Source of the DNA: Streptomyces sp. RKND-216
Lineage (GTDB): Bacteria > Actinomycetota > Actinomycetes > Streptomycetales > Streptomycetaceae
Direction of reading: 5' to 3'
Length of the DNA: 64,000 nucleotides
Assembly (NCBI RefSeq): GCF_004795255.1
Contig: NZ_SSBQ01000002.1
Location: forward strand, 2,110,001 to 2,174,000
Numbering within the stretch: the first letter of the stretch is position 1; each line of letters opens with the position of its first letter. The notes beneath the pieces are model-generated. The model was not told the origin of the DNA, searched no databases, and worked only from the letters and a program-made list of their open reading frames with translations. The translations under genes and the position numbers were made by a program. Shown in pieces: positions 19,922-28,781 of this stretch.

Positions 19922-21145
19922 TCAGTCGTCGTGCGGCACGGGCAGCGGCCGCTTCTCGATCGCGGCGGCCATGACCTCGGGGAACAGGTCCGGGGTGCAG
20001 GCGAAGGCGGGCGCCCCCAGGGCTGCCAGCGCGGCCGCGTGCGCCCGGTCGTACGCTGGTGCGCCCTCGTCGGACAGCGCGAGCAGTGTGACGAACTGGA
20101 CTCCCGCGGCCTTCATCGCGGCGACCCGTTTGAGCATCTCGTCCCGTATGCCGCCCTCGTACAGGTCGCTGATCAGCACCACCACGGTCTCGGCGGGGCG
20201 GGTGATCCGTGACTGGCAGTAGGCGAGCGCCCGGTTGATGTCCGTACCGCCGCCGAGCTGGGTGCCGAACAGCACGTCCACCGGGTCGTCCAGCTCGTCG
20301 GTCAGGTCGACGACGTTGGTGTCGAAGACGACCAGACGGGTGTCGAGTGACCGCATGGACGCCAGCACCGCGCCGAAAACGGACGCGTACACGACGGACG
20401 ACGCCATCGACCCCGACTGGTCGATGCACAGCACAACGTCCTTCTTGACCGCCTGCGCGGCGCGCGCGTAGCCGACCAGCCGTTCGGGGACGACGGTGCC
20501 GTGGGACGGCAGGTAGTTCTTCAGGTTCGCGCGGATAGTGCGATCCCAGTCGATGTCCCGGTGACGCGGGCGCGCGACGCGCGCGGACCGGTCCAGAGCC
20601 CCGGTGAGCGTCGCACGGGTACGGGTCGCCAGCTTCCGCTCCAGCTGCTCCACCACGGCGCGGACCACGGCACGGGCCGTCTCGCGGCTCGATTCGGGCA
20701 TCGCCCTGTTCAGGGAGAGCAATGTGCCGACCAGGTGCACGTCCGGCTCCACGGCCTCCAGCATCTCCGGCTCGAGGAGCAGCGAGGACAGGCCCAGCCG
20801 GTCGACGGCGTCCCGCTGCATCACCTGGACGACCGAGGCCGGAAAGTACGTTCGGATGTCACCGAGCCAGCGCGCCACGCGCGGAGCCGAGGCCCCCAGG
20901 CCGCCGGGCCGGTCGGTGGGGCGGCTCCCCTGCCCGGGGCCGTCGGCGGCGGCGCCGTAGAGGGCCGCGAGGGTGCGGTCCATCGCGGCGTCCGCGCCGC
21001 CGAGCGCGTAACCGGTCCCGTCGGTGTCCGAGCCGTCGCCACCCCCCAGCACCAGCCGCCACCGCCGCATCCGTTCCTCGCCCCCGGCGCGGAACTGCTC
21101 CTCTGCCACGTCCTCCCCCACTGCCCCGCTCCCTGTCCGCGTCAT
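19922..21145 (-). CDS. VWA domain protein of a MoxR-linked module
   Basis: 407 residues. The N-terminal half is an alpha-helical region (ATPase-partner type). A von Willebrand A domain starts near residue 225, with a complete metal-ion-dependent adhesion site: DQSGSM (DxSxS), the conserved Thr in GGGTDINRAL and Asp in VVLISDLYEGG. With a MoxR AAA+ ATPase in the same operon, this is the usual substrate-recruiting partner. GGGGAGAG lies about 7 bases before the ATG. It is the third gene after MoxR and DUF5682, with a 117-base gap. The target protein is unknown. Confidence 0.88.
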   Translation of the reverse strand: MTRTGSGAVGEDVAEEQFRAGGEERMRRWRLVLGGGDGSDTDGTGYALGGADAAMDRTLAALYGAAADGPGQGSRPTDRPGGLGASAPRVARWLGDIRTYFPASVVQVMQRDAVDRLGLSSLLLEPEMLEAVEPDVHLVGTLLSLNRAMPESSRETARAVVRAVVEQLERKLATRTRATLTGALDRSARVARPRHRDIDWDRTIRANLKNYLPSHGTVVPERLVGYARAAQAVKKDVVLCIDQSGSMASSVVYASVFGAVLASMRSLDTRLVVFDTNVVDLTDELDDPVDVLFGTQLGGGTDINRALAYCQSRITRPAETVVVLISDLYEGGIRDEMLKRVAAMKAAGVQFVTLLALSDEGAPAYDRAHAAALAALGAPAFACTPDLFPEVMAAAIEKRPLPVPHDD

Positions 21146-21262
21146 CGCTCTCTCCCCTCGTCCCGAACCCTGCCGCTCACTCCGCGCCGCCCCGGTGTCC
21201 CGTCGCCGGCGGCGCTGCGGGCGACCCGCCCGGGGCAGCAGCCCGCCTCCCTGTCGGCCCCT

Positions 21263-23626
21263 TCACGGCGCGGCCAGCAGCAGCCGCAACGTGGGCAGTA
21301 CCGCATCCGCGCGCTCCGCGTCGGCACCGGGGCCGAACCCGGGGAGGGCCCCGGACCCCGCTCCCCGGGCGCCGCCCGCCGCCGCGGGACCGCGGCGCAG
21401 CAACTCCCCCAACGTCCGCCGTACGCCCGCCTCGTACTCCGCGAACGTCCGGCGCAGCAGCGGCAACACCTCCGTGAAGGCGTCCGGGGCGACTGAGATC
21501 AGCCAGCGGTCCACGAGACCGAGCAGCCGTTCGTCGTGTGCGAGGAGCATGCCGCCCCCGGCGAGGAAGCCCTCGATCCACGCCGCCGCCTCCAGCGGGG
21601 GCGTCCCCGGAGAGAGGGCCAGCCCCAGCAGCCGGGCCGCCTCGCCGTCGGCGAGCCTCCCGTCGTCGAGGAGCAGCCGCACGCACCGGCCGCGCAGCAG
21701 CCCCGGGACGCGCTCCCGGTCGGCCAGGGTGCGGAGCACGCGCCGCCAGCGGTCCGGGAGTTCCCCGGCGCCGGGCACCCCCTCCTGCTGTGCGAGCAGT
21801 GTGATCGCGTGGTGCGCGGTGTCGAGGTGCTCCCTCATCTGCGCGGCCCCGTCCGCGTCGAGTCCTGCGCAGGCTGGCGGCAGGCCGACGCCGACCCGTT
21901 CGGCGAGGCCCACGGCGACCTGCGCGGGGGCCACGGCGTCCGCACCGCGCACGTCCCCGTACCGGACGGTCCGCACCAATGCGGGCAGCGCCTGCACCAG
22001 ATGGCCGATGTCGGCGTCCAGCGCCGCCCGGTCGGCGAGGGTCCGCATCACGACCGGCAGCGCGTCCGGCAGATCCGCCAGCAGGCACCGTTCCGCGAGG
22101 GTGGTGACGTCGGCCAGGGCAGGCGCTGCGACGGCCGCCGAGCGGGCCTTGGCCGTCGCCGCGGCCAGGACGGTCGTACCCCAGACTCCTGCCTCTGCCG
22201 TGCGGACGGCGAGTTCGGGCTCCCAGCGCAGCCGCCAGCTCTCCCGGAAGGTGCCGGTGTGGGCGGAGCGCGAGACCGCGGGGCTGCCCCAGTGCACGCC
22301 GAGCAGCCGCAGGCGGTGCAGCAGGCGGCTGCGTGCGACGTCGGTGTCCTTCCGCAGGTCGAGGTCGAGTTCGCGGTCGGACGCCTCGGGCCGCAGGCGC
22401 AGCGACTTCTGCTGCCGCGCCAGGTCGCGGTGCAGCGGGACCGCCGGGGCGTCGTCGGGCACCTCGCCGAGTACGTCGCCGACGACCAGCCGGTCGCGGA
22501 CGAGGTGCAGCGGGACCTCGGAGCCCTCGCACAGCACGGCGCGCGCCGCGTCCATCGTCTCGGTCAGTCCGGCCAGCGGGCGGCCGCGGAGCGCCGCGAG
22601 GGTGTCTGCGAGGCGGACGGCCTCGATCACGTGGGCCGAGGAGACGAGCAGGTCCTCGTCGCGCAGCAGCCGGGCGATCCGGGTCATCCAGCGCTCCACG
22701 GGCCGGTCGGGCGCGGTGAAGAGGTGGCCGTACCAGCCCGGCGAGTCGATGCCGGCGCCGTAGCCGCTCTGCCGGGCGAGGCGGCGGTGGGTCCAGGGCA
22801 CCCACGTCACCTCGACGCGCGCCTTGGGGAGTCCGCGCAGCAGCGCCCGGTCATCCGCGACCTTCACGGACCGGGCCAGCGCCGGGACGTGCCAGGCGCC
22901 GCAGACGACGGCGACGTGCTCGTCCCCGTAGGCGCGGCGGGCCTCGCGCAGCCGCAGACGCATGTGCGCCTCGCGGACGAGATCCCTCTCGTGTCCGTCC
23001 TCGCCGTGCTCCGCGCGGAGCACGGCCATCGCCTCGCCGAGCGCCGCGAAGGGCGTGAAGGGATCCGGGCCTCCGGTCCCGTCGCCGCGGGACCGGCCGC
23101 GGTGCTCGACGACGTCCTCCCACCACCGCTCCGGGTCGTCGTAGCCGGCCGTCGCGGCGAGGACCGCGACCGGGTCGAGACGGGGGGCACCGGATGCGGC
23201 TCCGGGCGCGCGGGGTGTCGCGTCCTCCTCGTCGCCCGGTTGTGCGGGCTCCGGCTCTGCCTCCGGGTCCGCGTCCCGGTCCGGGTCCGGATCGTCGCCG
23301 CCGCCGAGGGCGAGGGTGTGGGCGGCGGGCAGGTCGATGAACCTCACCGGGACCCCGCGGGCCAGCGCCCACCGGACGGCGACCCACTCCGGCGAGAAGT
23401 CGGCCAGCGGCCAGAACGCCGCCCGGCCCGGCTCGGCCGGGACGTGCGCCAGCAGCGCGACCGGCGGCCGCATGCCCGGGTCTGCGGCGAGCGGCAGGAC
23501 GTCGTCCGCCTCCGGCGGCCCTTCGACGAGGAGGATCTTCGGCGCCCGGGCATCAAGGGCCGCCCGTACCGCGCGGGCGGAGCCCGGCCCGTGGTGGCGG
23601 ACGCCCAGCAGCAGCGGCCCGTTCAC
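21263..23626 (-). CDS. DUF5682 protein, TraB/TIKI/EreA-like N-terminus
   Basis: 787 residues. The first 300 contain features that resemble the TraB/TIKI/EreA superfamily of putative metal-dependent hydrolases: GVRHHGPGSARAV (a GxxH motif), LLVEGPPEADDVL, VPVRFIDLPAAH and a second GxxH in VAVVCGAWHVPALA. A charged Asp/Glu/Pro linker is inserted at about residues 120-165, followed by YDDPERWWEDVVEHR. The remaining 450 residues are alpha-helical and Leu/Ala/Arg-rich. The GTG start overlaps the MoxR stop by four bases, so it is translated with it. The superfamily link is my inference from motifs; catalysis is unproven. Confidence 0.8.
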   Translation of the reverse strand: MNGPLLLGVRHHGPGSARAVRAALDARAPKILLVEGPPEADDVLPLAADPGMRPPVALLAHVPAEPGRAAFWPLADFSPEWVAVRWALARGVPVRFIDLPAAHTLALGGGDDPDPDRDADPEAEPEPAQPGDEEDATPRAPGAASGAPRLDPVAVLAATAGYDDPERWWEDVVEHRGRSRGDGTGGPDPFTPFAALGEAMAVLRAEHGEDGHERDLVREAHMRLRLREARRAYGDEHVAVVCGAWHVPALARSVKVADDRALLRGLPKARVEVTWVPWTHRRLARQSGYGAGIDSPGWYGHLFTAPDRPVERWMTRIARLLRDEDLLVSSAHVIEAVRLADTLAALRGRPLAGLTETMDAARAVLCEGSEVPLHLVRDRLVVGDVLGEVPDDAPAVPLHRDLARQQKSLRLRPEASDRELDLDLRKDTDVARSRLLHRLRLLGVHWGSPAVSRSAHTGTFRESWRLRWEPELAVRTAEAGVWGTTVLAAATAKARSAAVAAPALADVTTLAERCLLADLPDALPVVMRTLADRAALDADIGHLVQALPALVRTVRYGDVRGADAVAPAQVAVGLAERVGVGLPPACAGLDADGAAQMREHLDTAHHAITLLAQQEGVPGAGELPDRWRRVLRTLADRERVPGLLRGRCVRLLLDDGRLADGEAARLLGLALSPGTPPLEAAAWIEGFLAGGGMLLAHDERLLGLVDRWLISVAPDAFTEVLPLLRRTFAEYEAGVRRTLGELLRRGPAAAGGARGAGSGALPGFGPGADAERADAVLPTLRLLLAAP

Positions 23627-24711
23627 TCGGACACCTCGCGGCAGGCACGGTAGAAGTCCTTCCACCCCTCCCGCTCGCGCACCACGGCCTCCAGGTACTC
23701 CTGCCACACCACACGGTCGGACGCCGGGTCGCGGACGACCGCACCGAGGATGCCGGCCGCGACGTCGCCGGCGCGCAGCACGCCGTCGCCGAAGTGCGCG
23801 GCCAGCGCGAGCCCTCCGGTGACCACCGAGATCGCCTCGGCCGTCGAGAGCGTGCCGGACGGCGACTTGACCTTCGTGCGACCGTCGGCGGTGACGCCGT
23901 CCCGCAGTTCGCGGAAGACGGTGACGACGCGGCGGATCTCGTCGACGCCGTCGGGCAGCGCCGGCAGATCCAGGGACCGGCCGAGCTGGTCGACGCGGCG
24001 GGAGACGATGTCCACCTCCGCCTCGGCGGTGGCCGGGAGCGGCAGCACCACGGTGTTGAACCGCCGGCGCAGGGCGCTGGACAGCTCGTTGACGCCGCGG
24101 TCGCGGTCGTTGGCCGTGGCGATGAGGTTGAAGCCGCGCACCGCCTGCACCTCCTCGCCGAGTTCCGGTATCGGGAGGGTCTTCTCCGACAGGATGGTGA
24201 TCAACGTGTCCTGCACGTCGGCCGGCATGCGGGTCAACTCCTCGACGCGGGCGGTCATGCCGTCCGCCATCGCCCGCATCACCGGGCTGGGCACCAGGGC
24301 GTCCCGGCTCGGCCCGTGCGCGAGGAGCTGGGCGTAGTTCCACCCGTACCGGACGGCCTCCTCCGGGGTGCCGGCCGTGCCCTGCACCAGCAGGGTGGAG
24401 TCGCCGCTGACGGCGGCGGCCAGGTGCTCGGACACCCAGGTCTTCGCGGTGCCCGGCACACCGAGGAGCAGCAGCGCCCGGTCGGTGGCCAGGGTGGTGA
24501 CGGCGACCTCGACGATGCGGCGCGGGCCCACGTACTTGGGGGTGATGACCGTGCCGTCGGCCAGGGTGCCGCCGAGCAGGTAGGTCGCCACGGCCCACGG
24601 TGAAAGCCGCCAGCGCTCGGGGCGCGGCCGGTCGTCGGCGGCCGCGAGCGCCTTCAGCTCGTCGGCGAAGGCGTCCTCGGCGTGCGGTCGCAGGGCATGC
24701 GTCTCGGTCAC
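23623..24711 (-). CDS. MoxR-family AAA+ ATPase
   Basis: 362 residues. MoxR ATPases act as chaperone-like motors with VWA partners. Visible: Walker A GVPGTAKT, sensor-type NDRDRGVNEL after FNLIATA, arginine-finger region LSSALRRRFNTVVLPLP. The Walker B stretch reads TARVEELTRMPADVQDTLI, with Glu where the usual Asp-Glu pair starts (VEE instead of IDE). The start is GTG at 24711 just after GGGGGAG. It is the first gene of the minus-strand arm of the module, with an approximate DNA-damage promoter 39-61 bases upstream. Confidence 0.9.
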   Translation of the reverse strand: MTETHALRPHAEDAFADELKALAAADDRPRPERWRLSPWAVATYLLGGTLADGTVITPKYVGPRRIVEVAVTTLATDRALLLLGVPGTAKTWVSEHLAAAVSGDSTLLVQGTAGTPEEAVRYGWNYAQLLAHGPSRDALVPSPVMRAMADGMTARVEELTRMPADVQDTLITILSEKTLPIPELGEEVQAVRGFNLIATANDRDRGVNELSSALRRRFNTVVLPLPATAEAEVDIVSRRVDQLGRSLDLPALPDGVDEIRRVVTVFRELRDGVTADGRTKVKSPSGTLSTAEAISVVTGGLALAAHFGDGVLRAGDVAAGILGAVVRDPASDRVVWQEYLEAVVREREGWKDFYRACREVSE

Positions 24712-24749
24712 AACTCCCCCTCGGCGTGCAACGGATCGATGTGGTCCCC

Positions 24750-24772
24750 ACCTTGCCCGGCAGCACTGACAG
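24750..24772 (-). promoter_or_regulatory. Approximate RecA-NDp/PafBC-type promoter for the MoxR operon
   Basis: Read on the minus strand: CTGTCAGTG, an 8-base spacer, CAAGGT. The actinobacterial DNA-damage consensus is TTGTCRGTG-N8-TAnnnT, so there is one mismatch in each box with exact spacing. A start about 7 bases further would leave a 5' leader of about 32 bases with a ribosome site, as expected for the GTG at 24711. Confidence 0.5.
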
Positions 24773-24821
24773 TGGTCGTCTGACAGAGCGTCACCGCAGG
24801 TCGGAGAGTGGTCCCGACGGA

Positions 24822-24844
24822 TTGTCAGTGGCGGGTCCTACCGT
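24822..24844 (+). promoter_or_regulatory. RecA-NDp/PafBC-type DNA-damage promoter for the SWIM-DUF5691 operon
   Basis: TTGTCAGTG, exactly 8 bases, then TACCGT: a full match to TTGTCRGTG-N8-TAnnnT. This promoter class drives LexA-independent DNA-damage induction in mycobacteria through PafBC and is found across actinobacteria. The expected transcription start falls at or next to the ATG at 24852, so the message would be leaderless, which fits the absence of a ribosome-binding site. Confidence 0.75.
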
Positions 24845-24851
24845 CGGTGAC

Positions 24852-26282
24852 ATGAGTGGTCAGGGGGTCCGCTGGACAGCGGAACAGGTGCTCGCGCTGG
24901 CACCCGACGCGTCGTCGCGGAAGAGCGGCAGCCGGCTCGCGGCGCCCGGCCCGTGGTCGGAGGCCGGCAGCGGGGACGACGCGGTGTGGGGGCTGTGCAA
25001 GGGCAGCGGCAGGACGCCGTACCAGGCGGTCGTGGACCTCGCGGGCGGCGACGGACCGGGATACCGGTGCAGTTGCCCCAGCCGCAAGTTCCCCTGCAAG
25101 CACGCGCTGGGCCTGCTCCTGCTGTGGGCGGGCGCGGAGCCGTGCGTGGGAGAGAGCGCCGAGCCGCCCCCGTGGGCGGCGGAGTGGCTCAGCGGGCGGC
25201 GCGCGCGGGCCTCCGCCCGTGCCGCCGGCGCGGGCGCGACCGGTGGGAACGGCTCGCCCGACGGCGACGGGGCCGCGGCCGGGCGAGGGGCAGGAGATCC
25301 ACAGGCCGCCCGGCGACGCGCCGAACGGCGCACCGCCGCGATCACCGCCGGGGCGACGGAATTGGAGCAACGCCTGGGGGACCTGCTGAGCCGCGGCCTG
25401 GCGGGAGCGGACGGCGCGGGCTACGGCGAGTGGGAGCAGACGGCCGCCCGCATGGTCGACGCCCAGGCCCCCGGCCTGGCGGGGCGCGTGCGGGAGTTGG
25501 GCGCCGTCGCCGCCTCCGGGCCCGGCTGGCCGGACCGGCTGCTCGCGGAGTGCGCGCTGCTGCACCTGCTCGCCCGGGGCTGGCGCGCGGCGCACGACGG
25601 TGGGCTGCCCGAGCCGCTCGCCGCGACGGTACGGGCCCGTGCGGGCCTGAACGTCGACGCGGCCACGGTCCTCGCCGACGCGGCAGGCGAAGGCGGGAAC
25701 CTGCGGCGCGACGCGTGGCTCGTCCTCGCCCAACGGGACACCGAGGAGGGCAGGCTGACCGCCCGCCGGATATGGCTCCACGGGCGCGCCTCGGGACGGC
25801 CCGCCCTGCTGCTCGCCTTCGGGGCCGCCGGACGCGCACCGCAGATCACGCTGCCCGTCGGCACCGTGCTCGACGCCGATCTGGCCTACTACCCGGGCGC
25901 CGCACGGCTGCGGGCCGCCCTGGGCGAACGGTGGGCGGCGCCGTCCGCGGGCTTCGTCCCGCCCGGCGGCAGCACGGAAGACGCCCTCTCCGCCTACGGC
26001 GCCGCGCTGGCCGAGGACCCATGGCTCGACGGGTGGCCGGTCGTGCTGCGGGACGTGGTGCCGGTACGCCCGGCGGAGCGCGGCGGGTGGCAGCTGGCGG
26101 ACGCGGAGGGCGACACGGCGCTCCCGGTCGCGCCCGCAGTTCCGGAGTCCCGGCTGTGGCGGCTCGTCGCCCTCTCCGGCGGCGGTCCCGTCACGGTGTT
26201 CGGGGAGTGCGGGCACCGCGGCTTCGCCCCGCACACGGCATGGGCGCCCGGCTCCGGCGAGACCACGGCGGTGCTGCTGTGA
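24852..26282 (+). CDS. SWIM zinc-finger protein
   Basis: 476 residues. The SWIM finger CxCx(n)CxH is at about residues 74-85 (YRCSCPSRKFPCKHALGLLL). SWIM domains bind zinc and are thought to mediate DNA or protein contacts, often in recombination or repair factors. The rest is Ala/Arg/Gly-rich: a linker at about 118-160, then an alpha/beta region ending VFGECGHRGFAPHTAWAPG. The ATG at 24852 appears leaderless behind a DNA-damage promoter. It is followed after 62 bases by DUF5691 and is divergent from MoxR-DUF5682-VWA. Precise function is unknown. Confidence 0.85.
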   Translation: MSGQGVRWTAEQVLALAPDASSRKSGSRLAAPGPWSEAGSGDDAVWGLCKGSGRTPYQAVVDLAGGDGPGYRCSCPSRKFPCKHALGLLLLWAGAEPCVGESAEPPPWAAEWLSGRRARASARAAGAGATGGNGSPDGDGAAAGRGAGDPQAARRRAERRTAAITAGATELEQRLGDLLSRGLAGADGAGYGEWEQTAARMVDAQAPGLAGRVRELGAVAASGPGWPDRLLAECALLHLLARGWRAAHDGGLPEPLAATVRARAGLNVDAATVLADAAGEGGNLRRDAWLVLAQRDTEEGRLTARRIWLHGRASGRPALLLAFGAAGRAPQITLPVGTVLDADLAYYPGAARLRAALGERWAAPSAGFVPPGGSTEDALSAYGAALAEDPWLDGWPVVLRDVVPVRPAERGGWQLADAEGDTALPVAPAVPESRLWRLVALSGGGPVTVFGECGHRGFAPHTAWAPGSGETTAVLL

Positions 26283-26344
26283 CCGCGCCCGCCCGCCAGG
26301 CGCGGGCGCCGCAGCCGAAAGCCACCGGACGGAGGGACGAGAGC

Positions 26345-27943
26345 ATGGACGCACCGACGACCCCCTGGAGCGAACTGCTGAGCGCCGCCCTGCTCGGCGC
26401 CGAGCGGAGGCCCCCACCGGGCGGCAGCACCGTCGCGCTGCTGGACGCCGCCGCTGTGGCGACCGTCCGGCGCCGCGCCGGAGCGCGGCCCGCGCAGGCT
26501 GGGCAGCGCCTCGACCCCGCGCCGCCGGACGGGCGGCCCGCGCTCCCCGCGGCGGCGGCCGACCGGCTGACCCTGCTGCTCGCCCACCGCGTCGCCGGGC
26601 CGGGCGGTGGTCGTCGCGGCACCGCACCCGACGTCGCCGAACTGCTGCCGCAGTGGCTGGCCGTGGCCAACCGGCACGGTTACCGCGCGCCGTACGCCCT
26701 GCTGCCCGCGCTGCTGGACGCCGCCCGCGCCCGCACGGACCTGCGCGCCCAGACCCTCGCCTTCGGCGGCCCGCGGGCGCGCTGGCTGGCGAGGCTGAAC
26801 CAGGACTGGAAGTTCGCCCACCGCAACGCGGGCGGCGTCGCGGAGGACGCCCAGCCCGACCGACGGCTGTGGGAGGAAGGCCTCTTCGCGGAGCGCGTCG
26901 CCCTGCTCGGCTCCCTGCGCCGCCGTGACGCCGCGGCCGGGCTCGCGCTGCTGGAGAGCACGTGGACGACGGAGCGGGCCGAGGACCGGCTGATGTTCCT
27001 CGACACGCTCCGGGACGGCCTGTCGCCCGCGGACGAACCGTTTCTCGAACGTGCCCTCACCGACCGGAGCCGGACGGTGCGGGCGACGGCGGCGGAACTG
27101 CTCTCCGGGCTGCCCGGCTCCGCGCTCGCCACCCGGATGGCCGAGCGAGCCCGCTCGTGCGTCACCCCCGACCGCACGCGGGCGCGGGACGCGGACGGCC
27201 GGTCGGCGGCGGTCGGCGGCACGATCGCCGTCGAGGCGCCGCACGAATGCGACGCGGCGATGCAGCGGGACGGTGTCGTGCCGAGACCGCCGTCCGGACG
27301 GGGCGAGCGGGCCTGGTGGCTCGGTCAGGTCGTGGAGGCCACCCCGCTGGGCACCTGGACGGACCGCTTCGGCGGCCGCACGGCGACGGAGATCGTCGCC
27401 CTGCCGGTGGCCGACGGCTGGCGTGAGGACCTGCACGCCGCCTGGTGCCGTGCGGCGGTGCGGCAGCGGGACGTCGCGTGGGCCAGGGCCCTCGTCGGGG
27501 CGCCCGCGGCGCCGCCCGCACAGGGGCCGGGCGATCCGGCGAAGCTGCTCACCGTGCTGCCGGCCGACGAGCGGGCGGCCTGGGCGGCCGGCTTCATCGC
27601 GGCGCACGGACTTTCCGACGCCTTCCGGGTACTCGGCGTGTGCGCGGTGCCGTGGTCGGGCGGTCTGGGCAGAGCGGTGATGGACGCCCTGGAGATCGCG
27701 CGCGACGCGGGCAGCTACCCGTGGAGCTTCAGCGGTGTGCTGGGGCTGGCGGAGCGGTGCCTGGACCCGGCCGACGCGGAGCGGCTGGCTCCGCTCGCGG
27801 CGATACCGGACGAACCGCGGGACGGCTCCCCGGGCGCCGGCGGCTACTGGGCGGAGGCGTTCCAGCGGCTGGTGGCGACCCTGCGGATGCGCGCGACGAT
27901 GCTCGCCGAACTCAGCCCGGTGGAAGCCCGCCCCGCGCGCTGA
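26345..27943 (+). CDS. DUF5691 family protein
   Basis: 532 residues of unknown function. It is mostly alpha-helical, with repeat-like units such as LLESTWTTERAEDRLMFLDT and FLERALTDRSRTVRATAAEL that suggest HEAT-type scaffolding. The N-terminal signature is TPWSELLSAALLGAERRP. The start ATG at 26345 has GGAGGG eight bases upstream; an in-frame GTG at 26279 that overlaps the upstream stop is the alternative and would add 22 residues. It is co-transcribed with the SWIM gene. DUF5691 genes accompany SWIM, MoxR and VWA genes in other bacteria, as I recall, so it is probably a subunit of the same system. Confidence 0.82.
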   Translation: MDAPTTPWSELLSAALLGAERRPPPGGSTVALLDAAAVATVRRRAGARPAQAGQRLDPAPPDGRPALPAAAADRLTLLLAHRVAGPGGGRRGTAPDVAELLPQWLAVANRHGYRAPYALLPALLDAARARTDLRAQTLAFGGPRARWLARLNQDWKFAHRNAGGVAEDAQPDRRLWEEGLFAERVALLGSLRRRDAAAGLALLESTWTTERAEDRLMFLDTLRDGLSPADEPFLERALTDRSRTVRATAAELLSGLPGSALATRMAERARSCVTPDRTRARDADGRSAAVGGTIAVEAPHECDAAMQRDGVVPRPPSGRGERAWWLGQVVEATPLGTWTDRFGGRTATEIVALPVADGWREDLHAAWCRAAVRQRDVAWARALVGAPAAPPAQGPGDPAKLLTVLPADERAAWAAGFIAAHGLSDAFRVLGVCAVPWSGGLGRAVMDALEIARDAGSYPWSFSGVLGLAERCLDPADAERLAPLAAIPDEPRDGSPGAGGYWAEAFQRLVATLRMRATMLAELSPVEARPAR

Positions 27944-27983
27944 TCGGGGCCCCTCACGCCACGCGTCCCGGACTCCGGCGGTC

Positions 27984-28049
27984 CGGATCGCCGCCGGCCG
28001 ACGGCGATCCGACGCGGCGCGGCCGAGGGGTAAGCGCCACCGGTGGCGC
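27984..28049. terminator. Hairpins between convergent DUF5691 and icmB genes
   Basis: Two inverted repeats in the 217-base convergent gap. CGGATCGCCG / CGGCGATCCG at 27984-28011 has an 8-base loop. GCGCCACCGGTGGCGC at 28034-28049 is a perfect palindrome. Together they could end transcription from both sides. Confidence 0.5.
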
Positions 28050-28160
28050 GAGCGACCTGTGGGCCGGCGTCCCGGGGCGAACGTCGGCGAGCAGGGGGCG
28101 GTGCTCGTCTCCGCGTGGCGAGCGGTGCGGCCGGAAGGGGCGCCCGGCTTCGGGAAAGCG

Positions 28161-28571
28161 CTACGCCGCGAGGTCGCGGACGTTGCCGCGGACCCAGGCG
28201 ACGACGTCACCCGTGGGGGCGCCGGGCGTGAAGATCTCCGCGACGCCCTGCTCCTTCAGCGGCGCGATGTCGTCCTCGGGGATGATCCCGCCGCCGAACA
28301 CCTTGATGTCCAGCGCGTCGCGCTCCCGCAGCAGCTCAAGGACCTTGGCGAAGAGCGTGTTGTGCGCGCCGGAGAGGATGGAGAGACCGATCGCGTCGGC
28401 GTCCTCCTGGATCGCCGTGTCGACGATCTGCTCGGGCGTCTGGTGCAGGCCCGTGTAGATGACCTCCATGCCCGCGTCGCGCAGCGCTCGCGCGATGACC
28501 TTCGCGCCCCGGTCATGGCCGTCGAGACCCGGCTTGGCGACCACCACGCGGATCGGACCCGACACACCCAT
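28161..28571 (-). CDS. icmB: Isobutyryl-CoA mutase small subunit (B12-binding)
   Basis: A 136-residue stand-alone cobalamin-binding domain. The B12 signature DxHxxG is in [12 protein letters not shown]; SxL in [10 protein letters not shown] and the glycine pair in KVFGGGIIP complete the pocket. Free-standing small subunits of exactly this size serve isobutyryl-CoA mutase in Streptomyces (with a separate large IcmA), interconverting isobutyryl- and n-butyryl-CoA, which feeds polyketide starter supply. The ATG at 28571 has GGAGG five bases upstream; one at 28583 lacks a site. The large subunit is not nearby. The small domain of a related acyl-CoA mutase is the alternative. Confidence 0.85.
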   Translation of the reverse strand: MGVSGPIRVVVAKPGLDGHDRGAKVIARALRDAGMEVIYTGLHQTPEQIVDTAIQEDADAIGLSILSGAHNTLFAKVLELLRERDALDIKVFGGGIIPEDDIAPLKEQGVAEIFTPGAPTGDVVAWVRGNVRDLAA

Positions 28572-28781
28572 CACTGCCTCCATACTCGCGACGCGCCCCG
28601 GGACGGCATCCGGCCCACCCAGGTGAACGAACGTTATCGCCCCTCTCACCCATCCTGGCAGTTTCGCGGCACTGAGGGAGGGGGAAATCACACCAAGGAC
28701 CGCACAAGATCGCGTATCCGGGGCACTCGCCGTCTCCATACGGCGCCGAACCCGAGGGCGCGGATCGGGAGGTGGTTGGCC

